The notes under the pieces: generated by a model
What the model saw: only the letters and a program-made list of their open reading frames with translations
What the model was told of the DNA's origin: nothing
Databases searched by the model: none
Position numbers and translations under genes: made by a program
Origin: Dipteris shenzhenensis
Lineage: Eukaryota; Polypodiophyta; Polypodiopsida; Gleicheniales
DNA length: 64,000 nucleotides
NCBI GenBank assembly: GCA_047967505.1
Contig: CM106541.1
Reading direction: 5' to 3' (one strand)
Shown: piece by piece, positions 45,558-55,244 of the stretch
How positions within the stretch are numbered: position 1 is the first letter of the stretch
How the letters are laid out: each line of letters starts with the position of its first letter

Positions 45558-48500
45558 ACCAATAGCCATCCTCTCACTCAATGTCAAAGGTCTCACTGAC
45601 CCTGGCAGAGGAGGAGAGTTAGCTTATTAGCTGAGAACTAATGCTCTTTCTCCTACTTTCCTTACTCTGCAAGGAGTTAAAGTCTCTGGAGCTTTTTTGG
45701 AGAAAAGACTGACTGTTATTGACAAGAGAAGGAAATGGTACTTCACTGACCATGAGGAGGGCAACGGTGGGGTAGCAATTGGTATACTATCTAACTATGC
45801 TCAGGGTATTTTGGATGTGGAAGTGGATACACAGAACAGATGGATTATGGTTAAATGCATGATACATGGGCAGACATTCATAGTGGTGTCACTTTATGCT
45901 TCTAACAATTCACAGGAAAGAATGGCTAGCTGGGAATGACTCTTGCTGGCAGGAAATAAATGTTTTGTGGCTAGTGACTTTAACATGGTGGAAAGCTCCA
46001 ACGACAGATGGATGGGTAAAGGAACAATCATCAAAGGTAGAGAACTGACTTTTTGGGAGGACTTGAAAGAAGAGCTAAGTCTAGTGCACATGGAGATGGA
46101 CACCTTCACATGGTCAAATAGTCAAGTGGGGGACAACAGAAGAGAGGCCAGACTGGACAAGATATATGTCTCACAAGATCTAGTTAGCCAAACTAGCTCT
46201 TGCCAGACTCAGGTCTTTTCCTCTTTCTTTCTTTCAGACCATAAGCCAATCCTACTCAAGTGTGACTTTGGCCTGGGCCAAAAAACCACATCATGGTTTA
46301 AGGCTGATCCCAAATTTTTTGACTTAAGGAGTGTTTAAGAAGGTGTTAAACTTATTTGGCTCAAGGCTTTTGCTGAGTCTCCTTCTGCCATTGAATCCTG
46401 GTATACTGCAGTTGACCAGACTCAAAAGTTCCTCGGAAAAGCTAGAAAGGATAGAGCTAAAATTAGGGCGAAGAGGATGGATAGCATTTAGAGCATGATT
46501 ACTACCCTGGAGACCCTAGCTAGACAGGGAGACCCTCAGGCACAAGCTGACTTGGTGCTCAAAAGAAATGAGTTTAGGATTCAAGAGCAGATTCTTCTAA
46601 ATGACTCTAAGGTATACTTCAGAGATTGGTGGGCTGGCAAAGCTGACAGACCTACCAAGGAATACTTCAAAAGTATAAGAAGGAAAAGGTCTAATGAAGA
46701 GGTACCCCTTCTTAGAAAAGCTGACAACTCTTTGGCCCTTTCTAATGAGGAGAACATTGACCTCATTTAGCTTCATTTTCAGAGTGTACTGTCCTCCATC
46801 ATTCAAGTAGACAATGAAGTGATTAAATAAACCCAGAGAACTTTGCAAGGAAGCTAGAAAAAGCGCTATTCTCAACTTTGATAACAAGTACCTGGAGAAA
46901 CCTCCGACTATATAGGAGCTCTTTGAAGCTGTCGAGGTGATGGCTGATGGTAAAACACCAGGAGAGGATGGACTACCAATTGAATTCTACAAAAGATTTT
47001 GGTCCATTGTTGGCCCATACTCCCTTCTCTTATGGCAGGAAAGTGTTGAAAGTGGGTTCCTGCCCACACATATCAATGGTGGTGTTATAAAACTTATTCC
47101 TAAGGAAGGAGATAAGACTGAGCTAAGGAATTGGAGACCTCTTACTATGCTCAACTGTAGCTATAAAATCTTTGCTAAAGCTTTGGCTCTGAGGATTAAA
47201 AACAGAATGGCCAAGTGGATCCTACCAGAGCAGAAAGGCTTCATAAAGGGCAAACATTTACTTGAAGCAGAGAAACAAAGTAGGACATATGCTTCTTGAA
47301 GGTTGACTTTGACAAGGCTTATTATAGACTTGAATGGAAGTTCATCATCCAAGCTCTGGCTGATATGGGTCTTGGCCCCCTTTACATTTCTTTTATCAAA
47401 CTCCTCCTCACAAATGCTACAGTAAAGATTTGTGTTAATGGGATCATGAGCCAACCATTTGAGCTTAAAAGATCTATAAGGCAAGGGTGCCCTATTACCC
47501 CTTTACTCTTTGCAATTATAGCAGACTCCCTAGGATGACAAGTTGAAAGGTATTGAGCTACCCATAGGCAAGCACCTTATCTATCAGCAGTTTGCTGATG
47601 ATACAAACTTAACCCTCAAGAATGAGTCACAATATATCAAGGTGGCCATGGAGTCTTTAGATATTTTTTGCAAAGCCTCTGGGTCCAAAATCAATCACTC
47701 TAAAACTGGATATGCAATGCTCAAAAATAAGGAACGGCAAGTGTTGGAAGGGATGGGATGCCAGAGGGTCAAGCATGGCTCAGTCTTCAGGCTGTTGGGT
47801 ATTCCCGTGGGGTTTGATATTTCCCTCAAGCAAAGGTGGGACTGGTTCATGAACAGATTCCAAAACAAGATGGAGAAATGGAGAGGATTTCAAGCTAGTC
47901 TAGCAGGAAGAAGAACTGTTCTTAACCATTGCATTTATCCTATTGTTATCTTCTACCTCATAGCTTGGTCCCCCTCCAAAGCTGGAATTAATAGATTCAT
48001 AAAAATTTGCAGATCTTTTCTGTGGGGAGGCAAGATACCCAAGGTCAGCAGGTGGGACTTTTGTATCAAACCCAAGCAGGAGGGTGGATTAGGAGTTACT
48101 GACATAGAACAAGTTGCTCTGAAACTCTCCTCAACCTGGATTTTAAAGGCAATCCTAAACCCTATTGAAGACTGGGCTCAACTTCTCCTTAGGAATGTCA
48201 ACTCCCTAAGACCCCTCAGAGTTCTCAAGTGGAAAAACTACCCCATGCTATCAGCTATTTGTAACCCAGAACCCTGCAAACCTAAAGGCAGCCAGCTTTG
48301 GGTCTCTCTTTGGACAGCTTTTGAAGGGATTAAAAGCCAAATTTTCTTTTCAGGTAAAGGTGCCTTTATGACCTTGGACTCAATTTGGATTTCTGTTATT
48401 TTCAAAGAAGCTATTCTTTCTGATGAAGAGATAGCCAAGGCAGCTCTTCTATTTAAAAAGGGTTTGCAAAGCTAGGGGCAGCTGTGGAATAGATCTGAAC

Positions 48501-49470
48501 TAAGGTGGAAAACTTGGGTAGAGATTAGGAGAGAGTTCACTCTAAACAACAAAAGCCAGTCACTTGTTATGAGTAGATTACAACTTTGGAGTGGCAGCCA
48601 ACAGTGGAAGGGGGGATCTTTCCTTGTGTAAAGTAGGGAGTTCAGCTGGGTGGAAAGTTCCTCGTTCTTCCCCATACCCACACCAAGTAGGGAAGTAGGG
48701 ACATGGGTGATCTCTGTAGGGTTCTTAATGACAGGTGGAAACTTCATGACTCCAAAGAGAAATGGAAATTCAGGTTCTATGCCCTCTGGTCTCCTTCAAT
48801 TCCAGACAAAATATATGCCCTGATGTGGCTCATATTGCATAAAGCTGTGTGGACCAATATCAGAGGACTTAGGATTGGAAAGGGTAATGGTAAACGTATG
48901 AATTATCCCTCTACTAATGAAGATATCTTCCATCTCTTTGTGGCTTGTCCAGTGGCCAGAAAGGTATAGAAAATAGTCCAACTGGAGACAGGGGAGCCAG
49001 TGAATTGGAAGGCCATCTTGCTTGGAGACTCTTCAAGGACAAAACAGGACACCCCTGAGAGCACATGCACTTTGGTTTATATGGGTAATTAGGAATAATC
49101 TTCAGTTTAATTAAGCTATTTTGCAAGCTGACTTACTGTTTGTTAACTGGCTGAATAGGACCAGAAGAAAATTATAGAACTGATCCACACTTTCCAAGCA
49201 GAGGTTGCCATCTTCAATGCTGACTTACAAGAACACACTCAAAGCTGCTTTGGGATTGATAATTCCACACCCTTTGAAGTCCCTGCTAAGATCACTGAGT
49301 TTCTTAATCAGATACCCTCCACAAAGGTCAAAAAGGAACCTGACTCACCTTGTGAAGCCCAGGCAAATGACACTGATAGCTCTGGAGATTCGGAGAGTTT
49401 CAACTACTTTGATTACTTCAATGATGACAATACAGATGACACTGAGGACTCCTATGTCCCTCTCTTTTGA
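45550..49470 (+). pseudogene. LINE ORF2: endonuclease, reverse transcriptase, zf-RVT, acidic tail
   Basis: AP endonuclease parts are SKPIAILSLNVKGLTDPG, VSLYASNN, FVASDFNMVE (DFN) and SDHKPILL (SDH), spread over 45,550-46,260. RT runs from about 46,930, with GKTPGEDGLPIEFYK, LIPKEGD, NWRPLTMLNC and FDKAYYRLEW, to RQGCPITPLLF and the catalytic FADD (FADDTNLTL, about 47,590). The frame then stays open from 47,543 to 48,475. zf-RVT has FYALWSPSIPDKIYALMWL near 48,780. The C-terminus ends in a strongly acidic stretch before 49,470, with DDNTDDTEDSYVPLF. Stops include 45,629, 45,937, 46,336, 46,488, 46,768 and 48,473; shifts occur near 46,830 and 47,540. Confidence 0.86.
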
Positions 49471-49530
49471 TTTTGCTGCTACTGTTTATGTTTTACTTAG
49501 AAATGTTTTGATGAAACTCTCCCCATGGGG

Positions 49531-49924
49531 GCTAGTTGTTCTTTACCAAAGAACATGTAAATATTTATGATGATGATGATATCCTAATATAACAAAAACT
49601 TTTTCTACCCAAAAAAAAAAAGATCACAAAAAATGTTGACTATGAATTGCATCAAACGTGTAAATTCATTCATCAAACATGAATGTTGGCTATGAATTGC
49701 ATCAAACATGTAAATTCATTCATCTCGGCTAGTTGTTCTTTACCAAAGAACATGTAAATACTTATGATGATGATGATATCCTAATATAACAAAAACTTTT
49801 TCTACCCAAAAAAAAAAAGATCACAAAAAATGTTGACTATGAATTGCATCAAACGTGTAAATTCATTCATCAAACATGAATGTTGGCTATGAATGGCATC
49901 AAACATGTAAATTCATTCATCTCG
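49531..49924. repeat. 197 bp tandem duplication of the LINE tail and its flank
   Basis: GCTAGTTGTTCTTTACC starts at 49,531 and 49,728. Each copy holds the end of the LINE 3' UTR, its poly(A), the target duplication, and about 100 bp of flank to CATCTCGGC. Few mismatches. It arose after the LINE inserted. Confidence 0.9.
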
Positions 49925-50281
49925 GCGTGCATTCATTATTCATCTTCATCCTAGGTTTTGCAAGTCTCAGTGTTGTTTCCAAACTATTGCATGAAGCATT
50001 CGTTTGATGGAACATGCATGCTAGCAATGAACATGAATGGACTTATGCAAGTAAAGTGAGAATCAAAGACACTTGTTCAAGATGAATGGGGACACAAATT
50101 CTATGTGTATTACTCAAAAATATTCAAGACAAATGGAGAGAGAAATGCTCTTTGTATCACTTAGAAATATTCACTCAAGGTAGTACAACCGTCAATGGGG
50201 TGGGTGCCTTTTAGGCTAATGCCAAAACTTCTTCTGGTAAGGGTCTGGATCCACTCCATTGTTCAAGTTTGTATATTTACA

Positions 50282-50500
50282 ATGACATGATAAATGATGT
50301 GATAAGTAATGTTTAAATATTGTTTGTATAAGTAAATGATGCAATAAAAATGATGATCCAATTATCAAATATGATAAATGATGCAATAATTAATGTTTAA
50401 ATATTATTTGTATAAGTGAATGATGCGATAAAAAAGATGTTCCAATTTTAAAATATGATAAATGATGCGACAATAAATATTTAAATAGTGTTTGTATAGG
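50282..50500. repeat. AT-rich tandem repeat, unit about 115 bp
   Basis: ATGATAAATGATG(T/C) with (A/T)AATGTTTAAATATT and GTTTGTATAAGT recurs about three times from 50,282. Copies are diverged. Confidence 0.7.
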
Positions 50501-50584
50501 TTTAATATTGTTTAATTGTTCTATATTATTTGTGGTTACAAATTAATTCTATCTTGTTGTCATTTTTTAGGCTAAGTAAGAGCA

Positions 50585-51339
50585 TGGAGGGAGAGAACTT
50601 AGAGAACATTCTCCCATAGGATCCTCCCCAACCAGAGAAACCTCCAGTCCAAGAGGGCCCACATGGTGCTTTTGTGCCTCAAGAGGCCGATTTAGCAGAC
50701 CAGCTAAATCACGCTGAGGCTCTCAAGCTATCTTACAAGCGCAAAGAGAGATGCTGGATAGAGAGGGGCTTATGACACTTCCAAGCTGCACAAACATAAT
50801 TAGGCTTGGGTTGCTAGGAATAAATATGCATAGCCCAAGTTGTCAAACTTGCAGCACAAAACCCTAGCCCACATCCTTCTCCAATGATTCATAGAGGTGG
50901 AAGAAAGAATCCCCAACAACTAGCAAATACCCATGTATTTCATTCAGTAGGTGTATGTCTACAATGTCTTGCATCGACGCGTGGATTGGAATGACATCAC
51001 TCGTCAAGAATAGGAAAGGGACTACTTGCATAGCACAAGCAAACAAGGACAAAGAACAGAGAGCCCGTGTCTCAGAGACCTCGTGTGCTGACTCCCCAGG
51101 CACACAGTGATCTGGTTGACTTGGCTACATCTGCCATACCTCTCCGTCAACAAGGTGTTACTGCTGAGGAGTTACAAGATCACGTTGCATCACAAGCCAT
51201 AGAGATCGAGGACTTGCAAGCATGCGTACAGACATTGGATTCTGAGCTTGCATGCCATAGATATACATTTGGAGATTTGGATGCAGCTGAGGATACCGAC
51301 ATTTTTGTTTTTGAGGACCTCACTAATATAGATTTGTAG
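50585..51339 (+). pseudogene. Degraded coding region of unknown family
   Basis: An acceptor-like TCATTTTTTAG at 50,563-50,573 precedes SMEGENLENILP, then PPQPEKPPVQEGPHGAFVPQ, with a stop in place of one codon. Frame-shifted pieces such as AWVARNKYA and YVYNVLHRRVDWNDITRQE follow. The last open piece starts at 51,067, with TAEELQDHVASQAIEIEDL and an acidic end, and stops at 51,339. The last part looks like a coiled coil. I do not recognise the family. Confidence 0.35.
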
Positions 51340-51515
51340 GGTGCAGGACCAAGCACTCAGGGAACGACAAATGTGGATCCTACTACATAATTATGTACAT
51401 TGTAAACTTTATATATAACTTTATAATACTCTTCTTTGAATATAATGATCTGGGTTAAGTGCATTTGTTTCATTGTACAATTTTTATCATTCTCCAACTT
51501 CTTATGCAATGATGC

Positions 51516-51699
51516 TTCAAGTGATATAAGTGAGTTAAGTGATTCAAGTGGACTAAGTGATATAAGTGACTTACGTGATATAAGTGACTTAAGTGATTTA
51601 AGTGGACTAAGTGATTTAAGTGGACTAAGTGATTTAAGTGATCTAACTGAACTAAGTGGTATAAGTGATTTAAGTGGTTTCAGTGGATTAGGTGGACTT
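51516..51699. repeat. 9 bp minisatellite, about 20 units
   Basis: Units of the form AAGTGATNT recur head to tail (AAGTGATTTAAGTGGACT and variants). Because the unit is a multiple of three, one plus frame stays open and reads as SDL/SGL/SDI triplets; that frame has no other sign of being a gene. Confidence 0.88.
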
Positions 51700-51719
51700 G
51701 TAAAGCTAATGCAGAAATA

Positions 51720-52144
51720 TTGAAATATATCGATGTGAATTAGTGCACATAATAGCTAATCAACCCTTGAGACATGAAAATATAAACTTCGATTGCGCAT
51801 ATTCAATTATTCTTTCCAACTTTCCGATGTTACCTTCGATGTTTCTTTGAAAGTATTTACAAGTCACAAGGTTGTCTCTAACTATTATGTATACCAAAAT
51901 CATCCACAATCTCAATAATTACAACACAACATCACTTGTAGCCCACAAGGTTCTAGCTTTCAAGTACAAAAGGAGACAAGATGGATACAAGCATATGCGC
52001 TCTTCCATCGCTTGACATATTCTCCCATCCATCCCCTTGCATACAACATCATATCTGATATAATTAGAGCTTCATCCACTGCTTCTATCACCTATCATAT
52101 TCTTCTATCACTCTATATTGCATTCAACACAGGTACAATATCGT
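51720..52144. other. No gene recognised; probable 3' flank of the hAT gene
   Basis: Lies just beyond the hAT transposase stop codon (minus strand). No terminal inverted repeat could be identified. Confidence 0.4.
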
Positions 52145-52463
52145 CTATCTCTTCGACTTCACTGTTGTCTCACTGAGTAGCTCAAGCTCGTCTTCCTCTT
52201 CACTGAATGCACCCTCTGCAATAAATTCTATAGTCAATCGTTGTCCAACAATTCTCATTACAGCGGCTTCGCTTGCTGCCCTAGCCGCAACATTGAATCC
52301 TTTCAACAATTGTAGATTTCCAAAGCAAAATACCAAATCTACAACTCTTGATGGCTTTAAGCGATTGCGTCTCTTAGAATGAATAAAATCATATGCACTC
52401 CAATTTCGCCCACATGCACCCCGATGATGCAGCAATAGAGAGCACACAAGTTGCAACACGTTG
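52145..52463 (-). pseudogene. hAT transposase C-terminal dimerisation domain
   Basis: Reads VATCVLSLLLHHRGACGRNW, then SAYDFIHSKRRNRLKPSRVV and DLVFCFGNLQLL, matching the hAT pattern V-L...S..C.RNWS....IH.K+RNRL....L..LV+...N+.L. It ends at a stop at 52,145 after an acidic tail with SEEEDELELLSE. Copia-2 interrupts it just upstream, after ELQ. Confidence 0.88.
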
Positions 52464-53707
52464 TGTTGAGATATCGAGCTCCACTTGCGATATGCCAGGG
52501 TGACCGTTGTGCATTTATGTCATTGACTTGTTAGCTGCAGATGCGGCTGGTACATTGCCCACGAATAATAGCTGGATGAGGGAAAAATCTTTTGGCGAGC
52601 TTTTTAATGTGAGCTTTTTTACCATTTCCTTTGTTTTTGCGAGCTTTTTTTAGAAATCCATACATGTTTTTGTTATAAGAAAGCTGGGGAGGTTAGAAAG
52701 AGGGGGAGAGGATATAGGATATGTTCATTTTCATAGCATGTGGAAGGGGTGGAAGAGTGTATACTATGCACAAGGGGGGGGCGGATATGAGTGGCAGTAG
52801 GAAGCAAAAAATTATGGAAGATATGTCCATATTCAAAGTAGAAGGGAGGAACTATGGGAGATATGTTCATTTTAAAAGTGTATAATTTGAAACTTTTGAC
52901 CTCATATTTGGATTCCTCGTCTAGCGCAGACTCAAAATAGGCCCAAAACAGGCCAAAATGACAAAAATACCATTTTTCCAATTTTTATCGAAATATGGTC
53001 ATGTTGGTACTCAAAATGACCGGAATTCGACGAGGAATCCAAATATGAGGTCAAATCTATCAAATTATACACTTTGAAAATGAACAAATTTCCCGTATGC
53101 TCTCCCTTCCCCTTTACATTTAGGAGATGAACATAAGTTTCACATTCCTCATCCTCTCTCTCCTCCTTGCACTCCTCTTTGCATACCTTATAAGTTCCCC
53201 CTCTAACTATGATAACGAATATATGTTCCAACTCCCCTCCCCTCCCTTCTCCATGCCACTTTACCCATGTGACCATCCCTCCCCTTTTCCTTTATCTCCC
53301 CTCTCCCCCCTCTCTCCTCTTAATTGCAACCATAACCCAAACTTTCCACCCACCCCACTCCATGAAACCCCCCATCCCCCTCTCTCTCTCTCTCAGGTGA
53401 ATGAAAAGCTCACAATATTCATGAAAATTAAAAAAAAGCTCATGACAAAAAGCTCACCAAAAAATCACACCCGCTGGATGACAGCATCCTTATCTACTCT
53501 AGTTCATGGCTCAGTTAGTATGCCACCTTAGTTAGTTGAGTTTGGTTTGAGACCCACATCTTCTATTTCTTTGTACTAGAGTTCTTTTGGCTTTCACAAC
53601 TACGAAGAGGAAAACTATTTTCAGCCTCCACCTTTGTGTGTATTCCCCCATCGTGTATGTGAGAAAGCTGCAAGTGAGACTCCTTCCTCTCTCCCACTAT
53701 CTTCACA
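52464..53707 (+). repeat. Copia-2 5' LTR, interrupted
   Basis: 52,464-52,579 and 53,482-53,707 together match the 3' LTR. The piece between is a foldback DNA element and one copy of its target duplication. Confidence 0.93.
52580..53472. mobile_element. Foldback Mutator-like element, 893 bp, non-autonomous
   Basis: Flanked by a perfect 9 bp target duplication GCTGGATGA (52,571-52,579 and 53,473-53,481); the 3' LTR at 58,648-58,656 shows the single, empty site. Ends are inverted: GGGAAAAATCTTTTGGCGAG on the left and the complement of GGGTGTGATTTTTTGGTGAG on the right, both continuing CTTTTT and TGAGCTTTTTT. Inverted pairing continues inward, including TGACCTCATATTTGGATTCC (about 52,899) against its complement at about 53,036, and AAAAGTGTATAATTTG against CAAATTATACACTTT. 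The arms are about 340-440 bp around a central part of about 105 bp. A 9 bp duplication and long arms fit the Mutator superfamily. No transposase. Confidence 0.88.
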
Positions 53708-53720
53708 TGGTATCAGAGCC
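53708..53720 (+). other. Copia-2 primer binding site (tRNA-iMet)
   Basis: TGGTATCAGAGCC starts right after the 5' LTR with no spacer. Confidence 0.92.
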
Positions 53721-54250
53721 TGGTTCATGGTAAGGAGCTCAAGAAAGCAAACCAAGTTCGCGGTGTCCTGGTAAGAGGACCAGTGTTGCTTTCCTTTTTC
53801 GAGTTTGGGAGCAAATCTCTACAAGTAGCACAGCCGGAAGTGCAAGAGTGCATTGTCTCAGATTGAGACGCCCTTTGTGGTGTGGCGAGAGGGCAGTATA
53901 TGCTGCGGGCAAGGACAAAGCCCTCGATGACTTTATTTTTATGATTCGAGGCCATTTCGGGGCCCGTTTTGAAGGCGGAAGTTCTTTGTAGACACTCAGA
54001 AAAAGACCCTGTTTTTGCTGTGCAACCACTGCTCTACTGGTCGGTGAAAAGTTGCCGCAGAAATTGCATCGTATGCCTATGTGCAGAGATATTGGGAGTT
54101 GCAGAATCATGCTTATTACCTGTTGATGCAAAATCGTCACTAGGAAGTGACTGTGTGGTCAAATACCACTTTCGCCAGTTTTGCAGATCTGCCTATGTGA
54201 GGGAAAAGCTATGTTTTTTGTAGTGACAGAATATTTTGCAGTGTTTTGTA

Positions 54251-55244
54251 ATGGCGTCTGATTCTCTTTCATAGATTGTCACTGAAAAGCTTGACAAGAA
54301 TAACTTCTAGGCATGGAAGTTTAGAATGACGAATTTCCTTATGGGAAAAGGCTATTGGGAGTTCATTACAGGAAATGAAGAAGAATCAGTTCTTCCTAAT
54401 GTTCCCAATCAACAGGAAATGCAAGCATTTAAAGGATGGCATGAGAGAGCTAGAAAGTTATGTACTGGCTGTCTATCAGTATTTCGGATTCTATGATTGT
54501 GCATATTCAGGATGCAAGTATGCCAAAGGAGGCATGGGATACTTTGGCAAAAATGTATAGCACAAATATGCAAGCCAGGAAAATGCAGCTCAAGCAAGAG
54601 TTGCACAATGTGCAGAGAGAAAATATGAGCATCAATGACTACCACATGAAGGTGAAGAAAATTGCAGATGCACTTGCTTCTATTGGGTCGCCAGTGGAAG
54701 ATGATGATCTAGTTTCTATGACCTTGAATGGTCTAGGAAAGGATTATGCATAGTTCCAGACATCCATTGCCATCCGTGAAAAATTTCCTGATTTTGAAGA
54801 GTTGTTTTCTCTTCTAAATTCTGAAGAGCAGAGAAATGGGGGTGCATCTTCTTTAGGAGGAACTTCAAAAGAATCTGTCTTCTACTCAAATGCTGGAAGA
54901 GGTAGAGGAGGCCGATCTGGAGACCGTGGTAGAAATCAGAATATGCAGCAAACTCAAGAAAACCAGTCCTATGGAGGAGGACGTGGTAACTCTAGAGGCA
55001 GGGGGAGCCAAAGAGGTCGTGGTGGATGGCAGAGAGGCCAAAATGCAAACAGCAATGTTGAATGCTACTACTATGGTAAAATGGGTCATATGGCTAAGGA
55101 CTGCTACAAAAAGCAGAATGACATTATGAATGGAAAATTGCAGCAAGGCATCTATGCATCTTCTAGTAGACAGGGTGATGACAGAAATGAGCATCTATTT
55201 ATGGTGCAGCATATGACCAATTTTGTGACAAGTGCAGAAGAACG
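54251..55244 (+). pseudogene. Copia-2 gag, broken
   Basis: MASDSLS starts at 54,251 and is followed by TAG (54,272), EKLDKNNF, TAG (54,308), then AWKFRMTNFLMGKGYWEFIT, a copia gag start. A one-base loss near 54,450 shifts the frame to ISDSMIVHIQDASMPKEAWD and MQLKQELHNVQRENMSINDY, with another TAG at 54,751. The Arg/Gly-rich stretch RGRGSQRGRGGWQRG precedes the knuckle CYYYGKMGHMAKDC (about 55,060), whose second Cys has become Tyr. It would have run on into pol in one frame. Confidence 0.88.

Larger units (their letters stand above)
44779..49619 (+). mobile_element. L1-type LINE, 5'-truncated
   Basis: Non-LTR retrotransposon with the end of ORF1 (zinc knuckle), ORF2 (AP endonuclease, RT, zf-RVT, acidic tail), a 3' UTR and an A10 tail at 49,611. 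The 13 bp target duplication AAGATCACAAAAA lies at 44,766-44,778 and 49,620-49,632. ORF1 starts mid-domain just after the left junction, as in target-primed insertion with 5' truncation. ORF2 has several stops and shifts, so the copy is dead. Confidence 0.88.

Noticed and set aside
44634-49700. A target duplication of about 70 bp for the LINE
   Set aside because: The long match comes from the older 133 bp tandem duplication; the true target duplication is the 13 bp next to the poly(A) and left junction.
51436-51723. Ser/Leu/Asp-rich protein of 95 codons
   Set aside because: Best explained by the 9 bp minisatellite; no flanking coding sequence or intron signals.
53127-53531. Small secreted-protein-like frame with a hydrophobic start
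   Set aside because: It lies in one arm of the foldback element and crosses its end into the LTR; the sequence is CT-rich low complexity.
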